Source of the DNA: Luteimonas cucumeris
Lineage (GTDB): Bacteria > Pseudomonadota > Gammaproteobacteria > Xanthomonadales > Xanthomonadaceae
Length of the DNA: 64,000 nt
Assembly (NCBI RefSeq): GCF_007830035.1
Contig: NZ_VLKN01000004.1
Coordinates: forward strand, 1-64,000
Direction of reading: 5' to 3'
Positions within the stretch are counted from its first letter, which is position 1; each line of letters starts with the position of its first letter. Shown here piece by piece: positions 11,335 through 19,127 of this stretch. The notes below the pieces were generated by a model. The model saw nothing but the letters and a program-made list of their open reading frames with translations. It was not told where the DNA came from and made no database searches. A program made the position numbers and the translations under genes.

Positions 11335-11820
11335 ATGAAAACCGTCAAGCTCAGTCTGGTTGCCCTGCTCGCTTTCGCCGCACCGATCGCTCAGGCCAAC
11401 GACGATCTTCATTGCAAACGGATCCGTGCGGACCTGGTCGAAGTGCTTTCCACCGAAGGCTGCAAGCCCGAACACACATCCTGCTACCTGGGCGAAGTCG
11501 ACGGCAACCACGGCCTCGACGGTGTCACCTACTTCAAGGGCGATCCGGTGGTCGGCAAGGCGCCTCCCGGCGCACCGGACGCCACGCCCTATTCGGGCGC
11601 GTTCGAATACCACACCGGCGAGGGCAGCCTGTTCCTGCGCGAAGCCGGCATCGTTCCACCAGGCTTCGTGACCGCGATCCAGCGCATCGCGGAAGGCACC
11701 GGCGAATTCGCTGGCGCCACCGGCTATTTCTTCGTCAGCGGTACCCGCGCCAGCGGCGTCATCACCACCGAGGTGACCGGGCAACTCTGTCTGCCCGGCC
11801 ACGGGCACGACGACGATTGA
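11335..11820 (+). CDS. Small secreted protein of unknown function
   Basis: 161 residues from the ATG at 11335 (CAGGAGAA just upstream), not the longer frame from 11167. The signal peptide MKTVKLSLVALLAFAAPIAQA is clear. The mature part has four Cys and alternating hydrophobic/Gly segments (GEGSLFLREAG; GTGEFAGATGYFFVSGTRASG), suggesting a small beta-barrel or beta-sandwich, and ends in a metal-binding-looking HGHDDD tail. I do not recognise a family. It converges on pntB. Confidence 0.72.
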   Translation: MKTVKLSLVALLAFAAPIAQANDDLHCKRIRADLVEVLSTEGCKPEHTSCYLGEVDGNHGLDGVTYFKGDPVVGKAPPGAPDATPYSGAFEYHTGEGSLFLREAGIVPPGFVTAIQRIAEGTGEFAGATGYFFVSGTRASGVITTEVTGQLCLPGHGHDDD

Positions 11821-11846
11821 AGTTGCGCGACCACGCAGTTCCCGAT

Positions 11847-11865
11847 GGCGGGCTCAATGCCCGCC
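11847..11865. terminator. Hairpin between convergent genes, overlapping the end of pntB
   Basis: GGCGGGC and GCCCGCC pair around a 5-base loop, starting 26 bases after the stop of the small secreted protein and including the pntB stop codon. There is no clear U-tract on either strand, so its role in termination is uncertain. Confidence 0.35.
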
Positions 11866-13242
11866 GTCGAGCGCCTTCAGTTCGCTCACCAGCGCCGCTG
11901 CCATCTCGGCGCCATCGCCGTACAGCATGCGCGTGTTGTCGGCATAGAACAGCGCGTTCTCGATGCCGGCGAAACCGGTGCCCTTGCCGCGCTTGATGAC
12001 GATGGTGTTCTTCGAGTCGACGACATCCAGGATCGGCATGCCATAGATCGGCGAAGCCGGATCGGTCTTGGCGACGGGATTGACCACGTCATTGGCGCCG
12101 ATCACCAGCGACACGTCGGTGTTGGCGAACTCGGGGTTGATGTCGTCCATGTCGGCGATCAGGTCGTACGGCACGCCGGCCTCGGCCAGCAGCACGTTCA
12201 TGTGCCCGGGCATGCGGCCGGCCACCGGATGGATCGCGAACTTCACCTTGACGCCGCGCTCGATCAGCTTCTGCGTCAGTTCCCAGATCTTGTGCTGTGC
12301 CTGCGCCACGGCCATGCCATAACCGGGCACGATCACCACGCGTTCCGCATAGGCCATCATCGCGGCGACGTCGCCGGCTTCGATCGGTTTCTGCGAACCG
12401 ATGATTTCCTGCAGTTCGCCGCCGCCGCCGAAGTTGGAGAACAGCACGCTCCGGATCGAGCGGTTCATCGCCTTGGCCATCAACCGGGTCAGCAACATGC
12501 CGGCCGCGCCGACCATCATGCCGGCGATGATCAACGCCTCGTTGCCCAGCACGTAGCCTTCGAACGCGACCGCCAGGCCGGTGAGCGCGTTGTACAGCGA
12601 GATCACCACCGGCATGTCGGCGCCGCCGATCGGCAGCGTCATCAGCACGCCGAGCGCCAGCGACACGATGAAGAACGCGACGATCAGCGGCACGCCGAGC
12701 GAGTGCACCACCAAGCCGCCGAGCACCAGCGCCGCGATCGCGACGCCGGCATTGAAGAACTGCTGGCCGGGGAAGGTGTAGCGCTTGTCCATGCGCCCGT
12801 CGAGCTTGGCCCAGGCGATGATCGAACCGGTCAGCGACACCGAACCGATCAGTGCGCCGACCACCGCCAGCACCGACACCGTCAACGACGGTGCCTGTCC
12901 CGCGGCCGAGAACCGCAGCAGCTCGACCGCGCCGATCGCCGCGGCGGAACCACCACCCATGCCGTTGTATAGCGCAACCATCTGCGGCATGTCGGTGATG
13001 GCGACCTTCTTGCCCGAGATCCATGCCGCCGCGGTGCCCAGCACCAGCGCAATCGCGATCAGCGGCAGGTTGTGCAGCCCGGGCAGGAAGAAGGTCGCGA
13101 TCGTCGCGATCAGCATGCCGACGCCGGCCCACTGGATGCCGCTGCGCGCGGTCTTCGGCGAGGCCATGCGCTGCAGGCCGAGCAGGAACAGGGTGGCGGC
13201 GACCAGATAGCTCGATTTCACCAGCAGCGGCAACCAGGCCAT
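11854..13242 (-). CDS. pntB: NAD(P) transhydrogenase subunit beta PntB
   Basis: 462 residues. It is the proton-translocating transhydrogenase beta subunit, which moves hydride between NADH and NADP using the proton gradient. The N-terminal half is a string of membrane helices (LVAATLFLLGLQRM; GMLIATIATFFLPGL; FFIVSLALGVLMTLPIGGADMPVVISLYN). The C-terminal NADP(H)-binding domain carries VIVPGYGMAVAQAQ and the conserved HPVAGRMPGHMNVLLAEA and ANDVVNP segments. Its ATG shares one base with the pntAB stop (TAATG), showing translational coupling. The third subunit gene, pntAA, is 15 kb away (28849-29949). Confidence 0.96.
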   Translation of the reverse strand: MAWLPLLVKSSYLVAATLFLLGLQRMASPKTARSGIQWAGVGMLIATIATFFLPGLHNLPLIAIALVLGTAAAWISGKKVAITDMPQMVALYNGMGGGSAAAIGAVELLRFSAAGQAPSLTVSVLAVVGALIGSVSLTGSIIAWAKLDGRMDKRYTFPGQQFFNAGVAIAALVLGGLVVHSLGVPLIVAFFIVSLALGVLMTLPIGGADMPVVISLYNALTGLAVAFEGYVLGNEALIIAGMMVGAAGMLLTRLMAKAMNRSIRSVLFSNFGGGGELQEIIGSQKPIEAGDVAAMMAYAERVVIVPGYGMAVAQAQHKIWELTQKLIERGVKVKFAIHPVAGRMPGHMNVLLAEAGVPYDLIADMDDINPEFANTDVSLVIGANDVVNPVAKTDPASPIYGMPILDVVDSKNTIVIKRGKGTGFAGIENALFYADNTRMLYGDGAEMAAALVSELKALDGGH

Positions 13243-13553
13243 TACTTGCCTCCCTGCTGGTTGCTGCCGGATTTCGCGGACGGCTTGAACATCTCCAGCA
13301 TCCGCTCGGTGACCACGTAGCCGCCGGCGGCGTTGCCCGCACCGAGCAGCACGGCGATGAATCCGATCACCTTCTCCAGCGTGGTGTCGGCATGCCCCAG
13401 CACCACCATCGCGCCGATCAGCACGATGCCGTGGATGAAGTTGCTGCCGGACATCAGCGGCGTATGCAGGATCACCGGCACGCGCGAGATGATCACGTGG
13501 CCGGCGATGGCCGCCAGCATGAAGATGTACAGCGCCACGAAACCGTCGCCCAT
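13242..13553 (-). CDS. pntAB: NAD(P) transhydrogenase subunit alpha, membrane part (PntAB / PntA2)
   Basis: 103 residues from the ATG at 13553, with GGGAG a few bases upstream. The longer frame adds an untypical N-terminus, while MGDGFVALYIFMLAAIAGHVIISRVP is the usual family start. Three membrane helices and the family segment LHTPLMSGSNFIHGIVLIGAMVVLG are visible. In bacteria with a split alpha subunit this piece anchors the NAD-binding PntAA to PntB. Normally pntAA lies directly upstream; here the upstream neighbour is a divergent sigma-factor gene. Confidence 0.95.
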   Translation of the reverse strand: MGDGFVALYIFMLAAIAGHVIISRVPVILHTPLMSGSNFIHGIVLIGAMVVLGHADTTLEKVIGFIAVLLGAGNAAGGYVVTERMLEMFKPSAKSGSNQQGGK

Positions 13554-13671
13554 TACCCATCTCCCCAGATCCGATGCTGTCCGCATCATAACCGGCCCCT
13601 CCCCCTCCTTCGCCAGCCGCGTCAACCGATCCGCGCCGGCTGCGTTTCCATCGGCAGCTGGAGCGCTCCCC

Positions 13672-14265
13672 ATGACCTACGACACCGACGGCCGGCATCG
13701 GGACTATCCTGAACCCGTGAATGATCCTGCCGCCGAGCCATCGCACATCGCCGCCGTACCCACGCTGGAGAGCTTCCTGGCCGGGATCGGCACGCGCGCG
13801 TTCCGCTTCGCCGAGCTGGCGCTGCGCCATCGCGACGATGCGCTGGACGCGGTGCAGGAGGCGATGATGAAGATGCTGGCCTATGGCGACCGGCCGGCCG
13901 CGGAATGGACGCCGCTGTTCTGGAGCATCCTGCGCAGCCGCATCGTCGACCTGCAGCGCCGGCGCGTGTTCCGGCTGCGCTGGCTGTCGCCGCAGCACGA
14001 ACGCGACGAGGACAACGCCATCGACTGGGCCGACGAGGCACCCGATCCGCAACGCGCCCACGATGGCCGCGAAGCCTACGGCAAGCTGGCCGAGGCGCTG
14101 CGCGGCCTGCCGAGGAGGCAGCGCGAGGCGTTCACGCTGCGCGTGCTGGAGGAACTGGACGTGGCAGCCACGGCCCAGGCCATGGGCTGCACCGAAGGCT
14201 CGGTGAAGACGCATCTATCGCGCGCACGCACCGCGCTGCAGAAACAACTGGAAGACTGGCGATGA
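13672..14265 (+). CDS. ECF-like RNA polymerase sigma-70 family factor
   Basis: 197 residues from the ATG at 13672 (GGAG at 13660-13663); a GTG at 13717 is a possible alternative. Region 2 (LALRHRDDALDAVQEAMMKMLAY and WTPLFWSILRSRIVDLQRRR) and region 4 (LRGLPRRQREAFTLRVLEELDVAATAQAMG then CTEGSVKTHLSRARTAL) are complete and there is no region 1.1 or 3, as in ECF factors. The stop overlaps the next ATG (ATGA). The downstream gene encodes a small membrane protein, so an anti-sigma pair is likely. Confidence 0.92.
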   Translation: MTYDTDGRHRDYPEPVNDPAAEPSHIAAVPTLESFLAGIGTRAFRFAELALRHRDDALDAVQEAMMKMLAYGDRPAAEWTPLFWSILRSRIVDLQRRRVFRLRWLSPQHERDEDNAIDWADEAPDPQRAHDGREAYGKLAEALRGLPRRQREAFTLRVLEELDVAATAQAMGCTEGSVKTHLSRARTALQKQLEDWR

Positions 14266-14636
14266 ACGACCACAGACAATCCGACGATGCTTTCGACCAG
14301 GCACTGCGCGGGCAGTACCGGCAGGCCACGCGGCAGCTGTCGCCGAACACGCTGGCGCGCCTGCGCCAAGTCCGACACGCCGCCACGCTCGGCGTGCCGC
14401 AGCGCCGCGGCTTTGCATGGCCGCTGCTCGGAGGCGCCGGCGCGCTGGCCGCGGCGGTGTTCGCGATCGCGTTCGGCCTGAACCTGCGCAACGACACACT
14501 GCCGGCCACGGATGCCACCCCGACCGCGGTGGCGATCGGCGATGCCATTACCGAACCGGCATCGGCACTGGACCAGGATCCCGATTTCTATGCATGGCTG
14601 GGCTCGGCCGACGCCGAACTGGTCGCGATGGAGTGA
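14262..14636 (+). CDS. Probable membrane-anchored anti-sigma protein (DUF3619-like)
   Basis: 124 residues, overlapping the sigma factor stop by four bases. It has a soluble N-terminal part with an LSPNTLARLRQVRHAA helix (about 25-40), one membrane helix (WPLLGGAGALAAAVFAIAFG, about 48-70) and a short periplasmic acidic tail ending DPDFYAWLGSADAELVAME. This layout, translational coupling and conserved order suggest it holds the sigma factor inactive (inference). No zinc HxxxCxxC motif is present, so it is not a ZAS-type anti-sigma. Confidence 0.75.
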   Translation: MNDHRQSDDAFDQALRGQYRQATRQLSPNTLARLRQVRHAATLGVPQRRGFAWPLLGGAGALAAAVFAIAFGLNLRNDTLPATDATPTAVAIGDAITEPASALDQDPDFYAWLGSADAELVAME

Positions 14637-14641
14637 TGCAC

Positions 14642-15064
14642 ATGAAGCCTTTGCTGTTGACCGCCGCGTTGCTGCTGGGTGGCCTCGCCGGTACCGCCCA
14701 CGCGCAGGACGCCACGCCTGCGGCGCCGTTGCCGAGCTGGGAACAGCTGACGCCGGCGCAACGCGACGTACTGATCGCACCGATGCGGGAGCGCTGGAAC
14801 CGCGCGCCGGAAGATCGCGCGCGCATCTACGAACGCGCCCGGCGCTGGCAGCAGATGACGCCCGAACAACGCCGCGACGCCCGCCACGGCATGCATCGCT
14901 GGGAACGCATGGATCCGGCCAAACGCGAGCAGGCGCATGCCCTGTACGAACGCATGCGCACGATGTCGCCCGAGCAACGCAAGGCCCTGCGCGCGCAGTG
15001 GCACGAGATGTCGCCGGAACAGCGCAAGCAGTGGATCGAGCAGAACCCGCCGAAGAAGCCCTGA
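14642..15064 (+). CDS. DUF3106 periplasmic protein
   Basis: 140 residues from the ATG at 14642, whose GGAG (14630-14633) is eight bases upstream; an ATG at 14636 overlapping the previous stop is possible. Signal peptide MKPLLLTAALLLGGLAGTAHA. The mature protein is charged and helical with repeated MTPEQR / MDPAKR / MSPEQRKALR-type units at about 75, 93, 108 and 123. DUF3106 proteins are of unknown function and often sit beside sigma/anti-sigma genes; a periplasmic sensor role like that of CpxP-type repeats is only a guess. Confidence 0.85.
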   Translation: MKPLLLTAALLLGGLAGTAHAQDATPAAPLPSWEQLTPAQRDVLIAPMRERWNRAPEDRARIYERARRWQQMTPEQRRDARHGMHRWERMDPAKREQAHALYERMRTMSPEQRKALRAQWHEMSPEQRKQWIEQNPPKKP

Positions 15065-15070
15065 GCCAGT

Positions 15071-15089
15071 GGCGCGCATGGTGCGCGCC
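15071..15089. terminator. Hairpin between convergent genes
   Basis: GGCGCGCA and TGCGCGCC pair around a 3-base loop in the 36-base gap between the DUF3106 stop and the serine hydrolase stop. It could end transcription from both sides, but no U-tract is seen. Confidence 0.4.
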
Positions 15090-15100
15090 ATGCTCGTCAT

Positions 15101-16693
15101 TCAGTCGTTGGCCACCGGAGTGAACAGCAGGTCGTGGTAGTCGTAGCTGAAGTCGGCCAGCGGTGACACCGCCTTCATCGTGATCCGGTCGACCTTGCCC
15201 TGTGCATCGAGCGCGAAGCTGACGTAGGCCGGCTCGATGGTGCGATCGTCCCAGCGCACCTGGAAGGTGTCGTATTGCCAGTGTTCGAGCGTGCCGACCA
15301 TGTCCGGCGTCTGCCTGAAATCGATGCGCAGGCGGCCGCCTTCGTCGCGAAGTTCGATCGGCCCGTACCAGGGATCCGCGTAGTTGCCGGCGTAGTCCTT
15401 CAAAGGCAAGGACGCACGCGAGGGCTTCTTCTCAGCCTTGCTCTTGCCCAGCACCGCCAGCGCCTTGTCGATGCTGGCCTGCCTGTAGGTTGCGAAATCC
15501 GCCGGCCAGTCGCGCTTCGGTGCATCGAGGTAGTGATCGAGCAGTTCGTACATCAGTCCGCGCAACGCCACGCCATCCTCGGAGTTGATCTGGAGCGAGA
15601 AACCGACCTGCCGATCGGGGATCAGCACGACCATGGTCTGCACGCCGAAGACCGCGCCACCATGTTCGAGGATCTTGACGCCGCGATAGTCACGTACGCT
15701 CCAACCCAGCGCATAGGCGGAAAACTGCGGCGTGGCATCGGCAATGGGTTCCGGATATGGCCTGATCGGCGTCAGCACCTGCGGCGTCCACATCTGGCGC
15801 GAGGCCTCCTCGCTGAAGAGCCGGCGGTCGCCTTCGCCGGGGAGCGCGCCATGCGCGAGCTGGATCGACAGCCAGCGTGCCATGTCGTTCGCGCTCGATG
15901 ACACGCCACCGGCCGGTGCAGCATTGGCGCCCAGCGCCTGCCGCTCATCCAGCACTTCCTGCCTGCCCACGCCGCGAAAGCCGCCATCCATGCGCGCATG
16001 CGGCTGCGCGCGGTTCGCCGTGGCGAAGCGCGCGGCATCGCTGGTCGTGGACACGCGCATGCCCGCGGGCCTGAGCACGCGGTCGCGGACGAAATCCTCC
16101 CAGGTCTTGCCGCTGACGGCCTCGATCAATTGCCCGGCCACCACGTACAACACGTTGTCGTAGGCGTAGCCACTGCGGAAGCTGGTCGCAGGCTTGATGT
16201 AGCGCAGGCGACGCACGGTTTCGGCGCGGCTGAGCGATGAGCGCGGCACGAACAGCAGGTCACCCGCGCCCAGGCCCAGGCCGCTGCGATGCACCAGCAG
16301 GTCGCGGATCGTCATCTCGCGCGTCACCCACGGGTCGTACATCTGGAAACCCGGCAGGTGGTCGATGACCTTGTCGTCCCAGCCAATCCTGCCCTCGTCG
16401 ACAAGCACCGCCAGCGCCGCGGTGGTGACCGCCTTGCCGGTCGAACCGGTGGGGAAAATGGTGTCGGCATCGACCGGTTCCGGCGAGCCCAGGCGCCGCA
16501 CGCCGTAGCCTTTGGCATGCACGACCTTGCCGCCCTCGACGATCGCCACCGCCATTCCGGGCACGCCGTTGTCGCGCATCACCTGTTCGACGCGTGCGTC
16601 GAGGCCGGGTGGTACCGCCGCCGACGCCACGAAGGCGATCGACAAACATGCAATGCTGGCAACTGCACGCAGTAGCTTCGACGGGAATGGCAT
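15101..16693 (-). CDS. Secreted beta-lactamase-fold serine hydrolase with C-terminal DUF3471-like domain
   Basis: 530 residues from the ATG at 16693 (GGAGAA just upstream). Signal peptide to about Ala26. Class C beta-lactamase / D-aminopeptidase fold: nucleophile Ser84 and Lys87 in STGK, Tyr178-x-Asn180 in YAYDN, and an HGG triad in ILEHGG. A C-terminal lipocalin-like region (from about 420) resembles the DUF3471 domain that often follows. Such enzymes cleave peptides or esters with D-residues, acting in the periplasm. It is the last gene of the island on this side and has its own upstream region with operator-like repeats. Confidence 0.9.
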   Translation of the reverse strand: MPFPSKLLRAVASIACLSIAFVASAAVPPGLDARVEQVMRDNGVPGMAVAIVEGGKVVHAKGYGVRRLGSPEPVDADTIFPTGSTGKAVTTAALAVLVDEGRIGWDDKVIDHLPGFQMYDPWVTREMTIRDLLVHRSGLGLGAGDLLFVPRSSLSRAETVRRLRYIKPATSFRSGYAYDNVLYVVAGQLIEAVSGKTWEDFVRDRVLRPAGMRVSTTSDAARFATANRAQPHARMDGGFRGVGRQEVLDERQALGANAAPAGGVSSSANDMARWLSIQLAHGALPGEGDRRLFSEEASRQMWTPQVLTPIRPYPEPIADATPQFSAYALGWSVRDYRGVKILEHGGAVFGVQTMVVLIPDRQVGFSLQINSEDGVALRGLMYELLDHYLDAPKRDWPADFATYRQASIDKALAVLGKSKAEKKPSRASLPLKDYAGNYADPWYGPIELRDEGGRLRIDFRQTPDMVGTLEHWQYDTFQVRWDDRTIEPAYVSFALDAQGKVDRITMKAVSPLADFSYDYHDLLFTPVAND

Positions 16694-16732
16694 CGGCTTC
16701 TCCGGAATGTGTTGACTTGAAAGGTAGAGCTT

Positions 16733-16823
16733 TTGATACGGATCAGAGGGGATAAAAACGGATACCGCTTCAGTGTTCAACACAAGGCTCTTGTCCGCTT
16801 CTTTCAGATCTGATCCGCGTCAA
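16733..16823 (-). promoter_or_regulatory. Inverted operator-like repeats flanking a possible promoter
   Basis: TTGATACGGATCAG (16733-16746) is repeated in inverted form as CTGATCCGCGTCAA (16810-16823), matching at 12 of 14 positions. On the minus strand a weak promoter (TTGAAC, 17 bases, TTTTAT) lies between them. The GATCAG core also occurs in the two island promoters near 21570 and 27860, so a common regulator is possible. Confidence 0.4.
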
Positions 16824-16831
16824 AAAATGCT

Positions 16832-17947
16832 CTAGCCACCTGCGGCAACAGCAGGATGAGCATTGCGCCACAACCACCACACGCCCACGGTCAGCAGCGG
16901 CAGCACATAGATCGCAAGGAACACCCAGGTCAGCGTGCCGTAGCCTTGCGCGATCAGGTCGACCAGGCCGACGGCGGTCGCGGCGTACACCGAGACCAGC
17001 ATCACGCCCACGGCGAGCGCCGGACGCAGTGACTGCGGCATCGGCCGTTGCCGTTCCGCGTAGGCTTTCGCCACGCGTTCGTTGATCGCATGCAGCAGTG
17101 CCACGCCGGTGTCCACCAGGGTCAGCAGTACCGCGATCTGGAACGCCCACTCGAACCACGGCGCCTGCAGCTTGGCCAGCAGGAAGGCCGAGGGCAGCGC
17201 GACGTCGCCGATCTCGTGGTAGTAGCCCATCATCGCGATGTAGAACAACACGCCCGGCAGCATGCCCAGTGGCCCGGCCAGCGCGCCGGCGACCAGCGCT
17301 TCGCGACGACGGCTCAGGTGACGGATGCAGAACAGCACCGCCGGTATGGTGGCGACGTTGTAGCCGGCGTAGGTGACGCCGGCCATGAACCAGTCGTCGT
17401 CGACCGGCACCGCGGCGAAGTTCGCTTCGATGCGGTCGCCGAACGCGACCACGCTCCACACCACGAACACCAGGTAGACCAGATAGAGATAGCCCACGGA
17501 CAGCGCCAGGAACTTCTCGATGACCGCACCGCTGTAGAACAGCATCAGGCCGGTGGCGGCGATCATCGCCAATGAACCGGCCAGCTTCGGCAAGCCGAAC
17601 AGGCTGTGCACGATCTCACCGGCCGCCGCGCCCATCACTGCCATGATCACGATGATCAGCAGGAAATAGGCGATCTCGAACAGGAACCAGCCGCGACCCA
17701 GCAACAGCTTGAAGAACGAACGGTAGTCGTAGGCCCGTGCGACCCGCGCCAGTTCGAAACTGGCCATCAGCACCGCGCTCCACACCAGCATGCTCACCGC
17801 CATGCCCAGCAGTCCGCCCCAGGGCCCGGCCGGCAGGAAGAACTCCACCAGTTCGCGCCCGGTCGCGTAGCCGCCGGCGATCACCGCCGCCTGGAACACG
17901 AAGCCCGGCAGCAGATAGCGCTGGAACCAGCTCGACGACGTCGTCAT
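16832..17947 (-). CDS. YkvI-like membrane transporter (APC superfamily)
   Basis: 371 residues from the ATG at 17947. There are about ten membrane helices. The first carries FVFQAAVIAGGYATGRELVEFF, the hallmark of the YkvI family, a branch of the amino-acid/polyamine/organocation superfamily with unwound first helix. Others include FEIAYFLLIIVIMAVMGAAAGEI and WAFQIAVLLTLVDTGVALLHAIN. Probably an inner-membrane amino-acid or dipeptide carrier; substrate unknown. It follows the DgcN-like gene by 31 bases on the same strand, so it belongs to the receptor-dgcN operon. Confidence 0.82.
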   Translation of the reverse strand: MTTSSSWFQRYLLPGFVFQAAVIAGGYATGRELVEFFLPAGPWGGLLGMAVSMLVWSAVLMASFELARVARAYDYRSFFKLLLGRGWFLFEIAYFLLIIVIMAVMGAAAGEIVHSLFGLPKLAGSLAMIAATGLMLFYSGAVIEKFLALSVGYLYLVYLVFVVWSVVAFGDRIEANFAAVPVDDDWFMAGVTYAGYNVATIPAVLFCIRHLSRRREALVAGALAGPLGMLPGVLFYIAMMGYYHEIGDVALPSAFLLAKLQAPWFEWAFQIAVLLTLVDTGVALLHAINERVAKAYAERQRPMPQSLRPALAVGVMLVSVYAATAVGLVDLIAQGYGTLTWVFLAIYVLPLLTVGVWWLWRNAHPAVAAGG

Positions 17948-17978
17948 GGCTTTCCTGCGGACAGCTGCAAACGCGATT

Positions 17979-19022
17979 TCATGCCAGGCAATCCTCCACC
18001 AGTCGTTCGAAGGCCGCGCCGCCGCGCATTGGATCGGCGACGGCAAGGCCCAGCCGGTCGCGCTCGTGGGACAGCAACCGCAACGCTTCCGCTTCGGCGA
18101 GATGCGAGGTATTGAGGGTGACGCCCGCGCAGCGGATCGCAGGTTGCGTGCGTCGCCCCAGTTGCAGCGCCAGTTCGATGGTTGCCTCGACGCTTGGCAG
18201 GGGATGCTGCGGATAACCGAGCATGTGTGTGCGTCCGGGCTGGTGGCAGATCACCACGACATCGGGCTGGCTGCCGTGCAGCAGCGCCAGCGAGACTCCG
18301 GCGTAGGCCGGATGGAACAGCGAGCCCTGCCCTTCGATCACGTCCCAATGATCGTCGGCAGCGTCGGGGGACAGCATTTCCGCAGCTCCGGCTGCGAAGT
18401 CCGAGACCACCGCATCGATCGGCATGCCCTGGCCTGCGATCAGGATGCCGGTCTGGCCGGTGGCGCGGAAGTCGGCATCGATCCCGCGTGCGACGAAGGC
18501 ACGTGCCAACGCCAGCGCGGTGTATTTCTTGCCGAGCGCGCAATCGGTGCCCAGCGTCAGCAGGCGTCGTCCGCGGCGGGGACGTCCGGAAGCCACCGGA
18601 ATGTCCGACGGTGGCTGACGGACATCGATCAGCCGTCGTCCCAGTCGTGCGGCGGTCTCACGCAGCGGAACGATGTCAGCCAGTCGCGCATGCATGCCGC
18701 CGATCAGGTCCAGACCCGCTTCCAGGGCTTGCTGCAGCGGCTCGAACCAGGCCGTTGGAATGTATCCGCCCGGATTGGCGACGCCGATGACCAGTGACCG
18801 CGCGCCCGCGGCATACGCCTGCAGCGGCGTCATGAACGCCAGCCCGGTGCTGACCGTGGCGCCGGCGCAGGCGAATTCGCCCACGCAGCGCTCGCGCGCC
18901 CAGTCGCGCAGGCCGAACGCCGTTTTTGCATACCCGGCCTCGGTGGTGTCGCCGAGGAACAGCAGATAGGGCTGGGGTAGCGTTTCGGTGGCGGCGGGGA
19001 TCGAAAGAAGCGGCTGGGACAT
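17979..19022 (-). CDS. dgcN: DUF1611 protein, DgcN-like (D-glutamate N-acetyltransferase family)
   Basis: 347 residues from the ATG at 19022. It has an N-terminal Rossmann-like part (YLLFLGDTTEAGYAKTAFGLRDW) and a C-terminal P-loop domain with Walker A motif GTDCALGKKYT (158-168), plus VIEGQGSLFHPAYAGVSLALLHG and HQPGRTHMLGYPQHPLPS. This is the DUF1611 family; members named DgcN acetylate D-glutamate on the amino group, and their partner DgcA, an enolase-superfamily enzyme, racemises the product. A DgcA-like gene is present 5.6 kb upstream in this island (24657-25679), which supports the assignment. The stop is 31 bases before the YkvI-like gene. Confidence 0.8.
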   Translation of the reverse strand: MSQPLLSIPAATETLPQPYLLFLGDTTEAGYAKTAFGLRDWARERCVGEFACAGATVSTGLAFMTPLQAYAAGARSLVIGVANPGGYIPTAWFEPLQQALEAGLDLIGGMHARLADIVPLRETAARLGRRLIDVRQPPSDIPVASGRPRRGRRLLTLGTDCALGKKYTALALARAFVARGIDADFRATGQTGILIAGQGMPIDAVVSDFAAGAAEMLSPDAADDHWDVIEGQGSLFHPAYAGVSLALLHGSQPDVVVICHQPGRTHMLGYPQHPLPSVEATIELALQLGRRTQPAIRCAGVTLNTSHLAEAEALRLLSHERDRLGLAVADPMRGGAAFERLVEDCLA

Positions 19023-19127
19023 GCGCAGGGATGTTCCGGAAGTGGCACGGTAGCCAGGATCGCTGGCGGCTGTCGGCCGCCAGCTCGTTTTTGCGTAGTT
19101 GCAACGCGTGCCCCAGAGAAGCATGTC

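Noticed and set aside
13242-13673. A 143-residue version of PntAB starting at 13673
   Set aside because: The first 40 residues are unlike the family, and a better ribosome site and the usual N-terminus occur at 13553.
11854-14214. A 786-residue fusion including PntB
   Set aside because: The long frame runs from antisense DNA of the sigma-factor gene through the pntAB region into pntB; the real PntB begins at 13242 where its Met overlaps the pntAB stop.
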